Source: Oscillospiraceae bacterium (GTDB lineage: Bacteria > Bacillota > Clostridia > Oscillospirales > Ruminococcaceae). From it: 6,182 nucleotides of DNA. The DNA lies in NCBI GenBank assembly GCA_009784765.1, contig WQXP01000079.1, positions 1 through 6,182 on the forward strand. The letters are read 5' to 3'. This document shows, in pieces, positions 1 to 4,146 of the stretch; position 1 is the first letter of the stretch, and each line of letters starts with the position of its first letter. Position numbers and translations under genes: made by a program. The notes under the pieces were generated by a model. It made no database searches. It saw only the letters and a program-made list of their open reading frames with translations, and was not told the DNA's origin.

Positions 1-222
1 GCTGATGCGATTCCGCTCAATCTGCTCAAGGAGGAGCAGGAGCGAATCGGCAGACTGCTGCGGAACATAAAGGACGAAATTGAGGCCCACGAGAGCGAGC
101 ATACCGAGGCGGCGGCGAACTTTGACTTGATTTTCGAGTTACTCGAAGACTGCCCAAGTTGCCGTTTTCTTGCCCGAAATGCTCCGAACCTGCACCTTTT
201 TTACGGGTGCAGGTTCAAGTAA
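1..222 (+). CDS. C-terminal fragment of a large serine site-specific recombinase (5' end outside window)
   Basis: The frame is open from base 1 to a TAA at 220-222, giving 73 residues with no start inside the window. Residues 1-50 contain AIPLNLLKEEQERIG, a charged helix rich in Glu, Lys and Arg, and FDLIFELLEDC. These resemble the C-terminal coiled-coil and tail of large serine recombinases, which excise or integrate mobile elements by a serine-linked double-strand exchange; the catalytic domain would lie to the left. In relatives known to me the segment after LLEDC continues into an A-P-x-x-x-R-R-x-x-N-Q-type helix. Here it reads CPSCRFLARNAP and ends soon after, so the last 20 or so residues look replaced or frameshifted. 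A perfect inverted repeat lies in this odd tail. The gene converges on the tRNA-Leu gene just beyond. The family call rests on residue patterns only; a helical protein of another kind cannot be excluded. Confidence 0.68.
   Translation, partial: ADAIPLNLLKEEQERIGRLLRNIKDEIEAHESEHTEAAANFDLIFELLEDCPSCRFLARNAPNLHLFYGCRFK
186..216. repeat. Perfect 11-bp inverted repeat at the recombinase/tRNA junction
   Basis: GAACCTGCACC at 186-196 is exactly complementary to GGTGCAGGTTC at 206-216, with a 9-base T-rich loop. It overlaps the last codons of the recombinase fragment and lies just past the 3' end of the convergent tRNA-Leu gene. It could act as a shared hairpin at the ends of both transcripts. Neither strand has a U-run after the stem, so it is not a classical intrinsic terminator. 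A recombination-site or processing role is equally possible. Confidence 0.6.
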
Positions 223-233
223 GAGCATATTAG

Positions 234-316
234 TGCGGCTGAAAGGACTTGAACCTTCACGGGCTAACGCCCATTAGCCCCTCAAGCTAACGTGTCTGCC
301 ATTCCACCACAGCCGC
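234..316 (-). tRNA. tRNA-Leu, anticodon GAG
   Basis: Read on the minus strand, the 83 nt fold as a class II tRNA. The 7-bp acceptor stem is perfect (GCGGCTG with CAGCCGC). The D-arm has a 3-bp stem and a GG in its loop. The anticodon stem is TTAGC/GCTAA around loop TTGAGGG, which places GAG at plus-strand positions 281-283. The 15-nt variable arm has a GGGC/GCCC stem, and the T-arm has loop TTCAAGT. The discriminator base is A, as expected for leucine tRNAs. It should read CUC and CUU codons. CCA is not encoded: CTA follows the discriminator, so CCA must be added after transcription. A consensus promoter lies about 100 bp upstream on the same strand. The gene is convergent with the recombinase fragment. 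Confidence 0.97.
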
Positions 317-415
317 TTGACATTGCACGCCGCGGTTGAAGCCGCGGTTTGCTGCGCGTTGTCGGGCAGAACCCGACTTCCATGCAGTTTTTCAGACTTG
401 GCATCTGAAAAACTA
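317..415 (-). other. Structured 5' leader of the tRNA-Leu precursor with three hairpins
   Basis: This stretch lies between the predicted minus-strand transcription start (about 415) and the first tRNA base (316). It holds three inverted repeats. The first is 11 bp, AGTTTTTCAGA (386-396) with TCTGAAAAACT (404-414), loop 7. The second is 6 bp, GTCGGG (361-366) with CCCGAC (372-377), loop 5. The third is 6 bp, CCGCGG (330-335) with CCGCGG (342-347), loop 6. The first would form right at the transcript's 5' end. Most bacterial tRNA leaders are shorter and less structured. It may be only a processed leader, or a small RNA released when RNase P cuts at 316. No convincing reading frame is present on either strand. 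Confidence 0.5.
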
Positions 416-421
416 ACATTT

Positions 422-450
422 ATTATACCATGGTATTTTCGATTTGTCAA
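422..450 (-). promoter_or_regulatory. Consensus sigma-A promoter for tRNA-Leu (minus strand)
   Basis: On the minus strand TTGACA (plus-strand 445-450) is followed after exactly 17 bp by TATAAT (422-427). Both hexamers match consensus. The predicted start is near 415, about 99 nt before the tRNA. A/T tracts lie immediately upstream (451-488) and could serve as an UP element. No other minus-strand gene lies between the promoter and the tRNA, so the tRNA is the likely target. Confidence 0.85.
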
Positions 451-488
451 CAGTTTTTCGAAAAAAAATAAAAAAATCTTAAAATTGA

Positions 489-517
489 TTGACAAGGGGG
501 AAAAAATAGGGTAAAAT
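489..517 (+). promoter_or_regulatory. Sigma-A promoter of the pseudokinase-ispD-remA-gmk-priA operon
   Basis: TTGACA at 489-494 and TAAAAT at 512-517 are separated by 17 bp; the -10 box has one mismatch to TATAAT. The expected transcription start is 524-525. The first in-frame ATG is at 525, so the mRNA would be leaderless, or would have only about 12 nt if translation starts at the second ATG (537). The promoter is divergent from the tRNA promoter, with 38 bp of A/T-rich DNA between their -35 boxes. No other equally good promoter was seen before priA. Confidence 0.8.
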
Positions 518-524
518 AGAGAGT

Positions 525-2660
525 ATGAAGAAAGAAATGAATCTCTGCATGAGTTGCATGAGCAGTATGCGGATTGTGGGTGGTGTGGTCGGCGAGACAG
601 GAGAGGTTGACGGAGGGGTTGTCGAAGTGGTTGCGGGGAAGCGCGAGTGCGTGGAATGCGGCTGGGCAGACAACGGCGTATATTTAGCGACGTATTTATA
701 CCCGAAAACTTATCTTGCGGGGCGTTATATAGTCGGGAAGCTGATTTCTTATAACGGCGAAGCGGCATTATACGTAGGATACGACACACTGACCGAGACG
801 CGGGTCTGCATTAAAGAATATATGCCCGATGCGTTATGCACTCGGGCAAGGGGTGTATTGCCATTAGTGGTGAACAACGGCGAGCTGCCGCTGTATAAGG
901 CGTATTTGTCTGAGTTCGTGGAGCTGAACCGTTCACTCCAGAGCTTGGGGACACTGGCAGGGATTCAGCGAGTGGCAGACGTGTTTTCGGAGAACTCGAC
1001 GGCGTATGTGATTTTTGAAGACGCACAGGGGGTAACAGTGCGGAATTATTTAGCGAGCGTGGGCGGGGCGATTTCGTGTGAGCAGGCGTTTGCGCTGTAT
1101 AAATCACTCTTCGCGGCATTGCAGAGGGTGAACACGGCAGGAATAGTCCACAGAGGCATTTCCCCGAAAACGGTGCTGGTGCAGAGTACTCACAGCCCTC
1201 ACGGGACGATGGGGTTTAACTTAGCCAATACAGCGAGCCTCGGGACTTTTGTTGGCGGAAAACTGTCAAGTTACCTGAGCGACTTTACGATTACTGCGGC
1301 GCGAATTTGCGGCTCTAAGCTCAATTCAGAGACTTTTGCGGGGTTTTCCGCGCCGGAACAATATAACGAAATCGACCGCCACGGCGAGTGGACAGATGTT
1401 TACGGCCTTGCTGCGCTGTTGTATTATACACTTACAGGAGTTGCTCCGCCTGATGCCCTTGCACGGCTCGGGTGCAAGGAAAAGGGAGAGGACGACCCAT
1501 TGCTCCCCCCTTGTGAGCTTGGCACGCAAATTCCGCAAAAAGTGTCTGACGCGATTGTTGCAGCACTCGCGCTTGCTACGGCAAAGCGAATTAAAACAGT
1601 GGGCGAATTTGCACGGGAACTCGGGCTTGTTTCGGAGAATGCGGGCGGTAAGAGAAAACGCGCTTCGGGTGAAGTGCCGATTACCTATGTTAATCCCGAT
1701 GACGCGCCGCCTATTCCCATTTTAGGAACAGCGTCTTTTTCACCTGTACGCCCTGATGTGGGTATTGGATTCGACGGTGATGACGATAGCGATATAGCTG
1801 AAGAAACGCCGTCTGAAGCCAAAAAGCGCAAAAATCGAGAGCAACGCAAAAAGCGCAAGCTGATGATTGCACTCAGCACGATTGGCGGGTTGACGCTTAT
1901 AACCGCTGTGTTGTTGATAATCGCGAGTTTTAATCCTCAGTGGCTTGCCGATGTGTTCAGAAACGGCGGCGGCACAGAACCGTTACCCACAACGGGTGAT
2001 TCGAGCGTAACCGAACCCTATACGCACTACTCCCCCGACACACAGGCAACAGCAGAACCGGGCGTTCCGACGCGGCAGGTGCATGACTTCACCGGGCTGA
2101 TTTTCGTTGACCCAACCGACTTTATAACACGATTGAAGATAGATTATCGCGATATATTCACCCTTGTGTTCGAAGTGGTGTACGACCCCGAAAAACCATA
2201 CGGAACAATCATGGAGCAGAGTGTCGCCCCCGGGGAACACCTTCCCCTTAAAGCGGAGATTACACTCACCGTCAGTTTCGGCCTCGAAATACTTCAGATG
2301 CCTGCGCCGGAACCGGACGAAACGGCAGAAGAGTTCCGCGAAAGGCTCATCGGGCTTGGGGTTACCCCATCAAATATTGATATTAGAGACAGGCAAATCA
2401 GCGAATATGAACCTGAACGCGCAGGTACAGTGGAATCCACCACCCCCGACAGCGGCAGAAATTTGCGGTTAGCAGACCACTACCCTCACGATTCTGCCAA
2501 ACGTGCGGGAATGGTAACAATTTATCGCGTTACTCTTCCCGACCCTCCCCCGCCTACAGACCCGCCGCCTCCTCCGCCGACAGAAGCACCACCGCCTCCC
2601 CCACCAACAGACCCGCCGCCTACAGAAGCACCGCCGCCGGACGATGGAGGTGAGCAGTGA
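525..2660 (+). CDS. Zinc-ribbon, PASTA-containing membrane Ser/Thr pseudokinase
   Basis: The 711-residue protein has a clear domain order: zinc ribbon (C8-x2-C11 and C42-x2-C45), kinase-like fold (about 66-368), basic linker (433-445), one transmembrane helix (about 446-468), two PASTA-like modules (about 522-586 and 590-670), and a proline-rich tail (672-711). PASTA-type kinases keep the kinase domain in the cytoplasm and the PASTA domains outside, where they sense cell-wall fragments. K97 (VCIKEY) and a SAPEQY segment (275-280) are kept. The catalytic parts are not: the glycine loop reads SYNGEAALY (75-83), HRD is HRG (209-211), the catalytic-loop Asn is Thr (216), and DFG is DFT (253-255). 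Activity is therefore unlikely; a scaffold or sensor role is an inference. About 20 extra residues separate HRG from DFT. The zinc-ribbon spacer (12-41) is long and rich in Gly and Val. The start at 525 gives MKKEMNLC; relatives often begin M-x-L-C-x-x-C, so ATG 537 is an alternative. Confidence 0.88.
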   Translation: MKKEMNLCMSCMSSMRIVGGVVGETGEVDGGVVEVVAGKRECVECGWADNGVYLATYLYPKTYLAGRYIVGKLISYNGEAALYVGYDTLTETRVCIKEYMPDALCTRARGVLPLVVNNGELPLYKAYLSEFVELNRSLQSLGTLAGIQRVADVFSENSTAYVIFEDAQGVTVRNYLASVGGAISCEQAFALYKSLFAALQRVNTAGIVHRGISPKTVLVQSTHSPHGTMGFNLANTASLGTFVGGKLSSYLSDFTITAARICGSKLNSETFAGFSAPEQYNEIDRHGEWTDVYGLAALLYYTLTGVAPPDALARLGCKEKGEDDPLLPPCELGTQIPQKVSDAIVAALALATAKRIKTVGEFARELGLVSENAGGKRKRASGEVPITYVNPDDAPPIPILGTASFSPVRPDVGIGFDGDDDSDIAEETPSEAKKRKNREQRKKRKLMIALSTIGGLTLITAVLLIIASFNPQWLADVFRNGGGTEPLPTTGDSSVTEPYTHYSPDTQATAEPGVPTRQVHDFTGLIFVDPTDFITRLKIDYRDIFTLVFEVVYDPEKPYGTIMEQSVAPGEHLPLKAEITLTVSFGLEILQMPAPEPDETAEEFRERLIGLGVTPSNIDIRDRQISEYEPERAGTVESTTPDSGRNLRLADHYPHDSAKRAGMVTIYRVTLPDPPPPTDPPPPPPTEAPPPPPPTDPPPTEAPPPDDGGEQ
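2548..2640 (+). repeat. Low-complexity proline-rich tandem repeat at the pseudokinase C-terminus
   Basis: The DNA is C-rich and repeats units encoding PPPTD and PPPTEA. A 15-base unit, ACAGACCCGCCGCCT, occurs at 2556-2570 and again at 2607-2621. ACAGAAGCACC occurs at 2580-2590 and 2622-2632. The protein segment would be an extended, probably disordered stalk outside the membrane, after the PASTA modules. Such repeats can change copy number by slippage. Confidence 0.75.
2646..2651 (+). promoter_or_regulatory. Ribosome binding site that fixes the GTG start of ispD
   Basis: GGAGGT lies five bases before the GTG at 2657-2659, inside the last codons of the pseudokinase. It is a strong Shine-Dalgarno match. 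It supports a GTG start in a 4-base GTGA overlap with the preceding stop, rather than a later ATG. Confidence 0.8.
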
Positions 2661-3349
2661 TAAACTTTAATTCGCCCGGAGGCACAGCGACAATAATAGT
2701 AGCGGCGGGGAGTTCGCAAAGAATGGGGTTTAACAAGATTTTCGCAGAACTCGCCGGGAAACCTGTGCTTTGGCACTCAGTAGAAGCTTTTCAAAGTATC
2801 CCCACTGTTCGCGAATTTGTCGTAGTTGTCAGCAAAGATGACATTGAAAGAACCCGCAGATTAGTTTCGAATATGCATGATACATTCACAATCGTAGAGG
2901 GAGGGGCAAACCGCGCCGAATCTGTACGAAGAGGCGTTGCGGCAATTACGCGCAATTGCAAGTTTGTTGTAATTCACGACGGTGCGCGCCCTTTTGTTAC
3001 ACGCCCGCTAATCAATCGAGTAATGACAGCGGTAATGTCGCGGAGAGATGAGTGTAGAGCCGCGATTCCTGCAGTGGCTGTGAAAGACACAGTCAAGATA
3101 GCGCAGGGAGGATTTGTCACAAGCACACCGAAACGCGATGAGCTGTTCGCTGTTCAGACACCGCAGATATTCTGTCTGCAGACATATCGCGAACTCATGG
3201 GGGCAGACGATATAACCGACGACAGCGAGCTGTTTGAGAGAGCAGGGTTGCCGGTGAAAATCGTGGAAGGAGATTACCGCAACATCAAGATTACCACACC
3301 CGAGGATTTACTGACAGCAGAGAGGTTTTCAGAACATGGATTTCATTGA
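2657..3349 (+). CDS. ispD: 2-C-methyl-D-erythritol 4-phosphate cytidylyltransferase
   Basis: IspD couples CTP with methylerythritol phosphate to make CDP-methylerythritol, the third step of the MEP isoprenoid pathway, in the cytoplasm. The 230-residue length is typical. The N-terminal nucleotide-binding loop reads VAAGSSQRMGFNK (15-27), with R22 and K27 in the places of the catalytic Arg and Lys. Further family signatures are IHDGARPF (106-113), AAIPAVAVKDTVK, VQTPQIF, TDDSELFE (187-194) and the C-terminal EGDYRNIKIT around K211. The GTG start overlaps the pseudokinase stop by 4 bases and has a strong ribosome binding site, so translation is probably coupled. Its last 14 bases overlap remA. 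In many bacteria ispF lies next to ispD, but none is seen here. Nothing essential appears to be missing. Confidence 0.96.
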   Translation: MINFNSPGGTATIIVAAGSSQRMGFNKIFAELAGKPVLWHSVEAFQSIPTVREFVVVVSKDDIERTRRLVSNMHDTFTIVEGGANRAESVRRGVAAITRNCKFVVIHDGARPFVTRPLINRVMTAVMSRRDECRAAIPAVAVKDTVKIAQGGFVTSTPKRDELFAVQTPQIFCLQTYRELMGADDITDDSELFERAGLPVKIVEGDYRNIKITTPEDLLTAERFSEHGFH

Positions 3350-3578
3350 TATAGGATACGGCAATGTGATTAACTCGGCGCGAACAGTTGCGGTTTTGGC
3401 AGCGGCAGACGCTGCCCCCGTTCGTCGAACAATCGCGGCGGCGCGGGAAAAAAATCTGCTTGTTGACGCGACTTGCGGCAAAAAAGCAAAGAGCGTTTAT
3501 GTCATGGATTCGGGGCATATCGTATTGTCTTCTAAGGAAATTAAAGCTGTGAAAGGAGTAAACGACGATGACGGCTGA
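3336..3578 (+). CDS. remA: RemA-family (DUF370) DNA-binding regulator
   Basis: The 80-residue protein matches the RemA/DUF370 pattern from end to end: FIDIGYGNVINSARTVAV at the start, a central APVRRTIAAAREK helix, then LVDATCGKKAKSVYVMDSGH and IVLSS. RemA of Bacillus subtilis is a DNA-binding regulator that activates biofilm matrix and osmoprotection genes. In many Firmicutes it sits directly before gmk, as here, which supports the call. The family's usual Arg-rich stretch after the DAT motif is Lys-rich here (GKKAKS). The C-terminus is a few residues shorter than most relatives I recall and ends within the gmk start region. The ATG at 3336 overlaps ispD by 14 bases, with AGAGAGG ten bases upstream. 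Which genes it controls cannot be read from this window. Confidence 0.93.
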   Translation: MDFIDIGYGNVINSARTVAVLAAADAAPVRRTIAAAREKNLLVDATCGKKAKSVYVMDSGHIVLSSKEIKAVKGVNDDDG

Positions 3579-4146
3579 AAAGGGAAAGTTAATAGTCATT
3601 TCCGGGCCTGCGGGTTGCGGAAAAGACAGCATTATCGAAGGATTGTTAGAAAAGGCGAAAAAGCCTGACCTGATGAGCGGAAAACTCGTTTACTCTGTAT
3701 CGACGACGACACGGGCAATCCGTCCCGGGGAGACAGAAGGGAAGCACTACTACTTCAAAAGCCGCGAAGAGTTTGAGAGGTTGATTGCTCTTGACGAGTT
3801 TATCGAGTATACCGAATATTGCGGCAACTATTACGGAACGCGCAAGAAAACAGTCATGAACGCACTGAAAAACGGGGAGCGGATTCTGCTCAAAATCGAG
3901 TGTGAGGGTGCAGAGAACATCAAATCTCTTTTCCCCGATGCTCTTCTGATTTTTATTATGCCGCCGAGTTTTGAGGAACTGCGTACTCGTCTTGAAGCGC
4001 GGGATACCGAAGATGCGCGGACAATTCAAAAGCGCATGATTCGCGCAAAAGAAGAAATGATTTGTGCGGATTCTTTTGACTTTCAAGTCGTCAACGATGA
4101 TTTGCAAGAAGCAATCGACGAGGTAGCGAGGATAATATGCTCATGA
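3568..4146 (+). CDS. gmk: Guanylate kinase
   Basis: Gmk phosphorylates GMP (and dGMP) to GDP with ATP, an essential cytoplasmic step of purine metabolism that also feeds GTP and (p)ppGpp pools. The 192-residue protein is slightly shorter than the usual length of about 200. The P-loop is GPAGCGKDS (13-21). The GMP-binding lobe shows SVSTTTRAIRPGE (43-55), HYYF, and FIEYTEYCGNYYGT. The lid and C-terminal part follow the family, with LLKIECEGAENIK, then IFIMPPSFEELRTRL and RDTEDARTIQKRM. The ATG at 3568 has AAAGGAG nine bases upstream and overlaps the remA stop by 11 bases. The stop overlaps the priA start region. Relatives usually have D-x-Q-G-A where this one has ECEGA, a mild variation. Confidence 0.96.
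   Translation: MTAEKGKLIVISGPAGCGKDSIIEGLLEKAKKPDLMSGKLVYSVSTTTRAIRPGETEGKHYYFKSREEFERLIALDEFIEYTEYCGNYYGTRKKTVMNALKNGERILLKIECEGAENIKSLFPDALLIFIMPPSFEELRTRLEARDTEDARTIQKRMIRAKEEMICADSFDFQVVNDDLQEAIDEVARIICS

Noticed and set aside
186..216. Intrinsic terminator
   Set aside because: The stem is strong but there is no T-run after it on either strand; the T6 tract is in the loop. Kept only as an inverted repeat.
317..415. T-box or other known riboswitch
   Set aside because: No T-box sequence, specifier loop or terminator/antiterminator pair was recognised, and the downstream gene is a tRNA rather than a synthetase or amino-acid gene.
317..514. 65-codon plus-strand open frame in the intergenic region
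   Set aside because: It runs through the three hairpins and both promoters, lacks a good ribosome binding site, and shows no family pattern.
274..789. 171-codon minus-strand open frame
   Set aside because: It overlaps the tRNA gene, the promoters and the zinc-ribbon coding region, and its composition mirrors the opposite strand. No ribosome binding site or recognisable motif was seen.
525..2660. Active PrkC/Stk-type kinase
   Set aside because: The overall architecture invites this name, but the loss of the HRD aspartate, the catalytic-loop Asn, the DFG glycine and the glycine loop makes activity unlikely, so no kinase gene symbol is given.
2522..2776. Gly-rich minus-strand open frame
   Set aside because: It is the reverse complement of the proline-rich repeat of the pseudokinase; low complexity explains its openness.
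3646..4107. 153-codon minus-strand open frame inside gmk
   Set aside because: It is antisense to a clearly conserved guanylate kinase and has no motif of its own.
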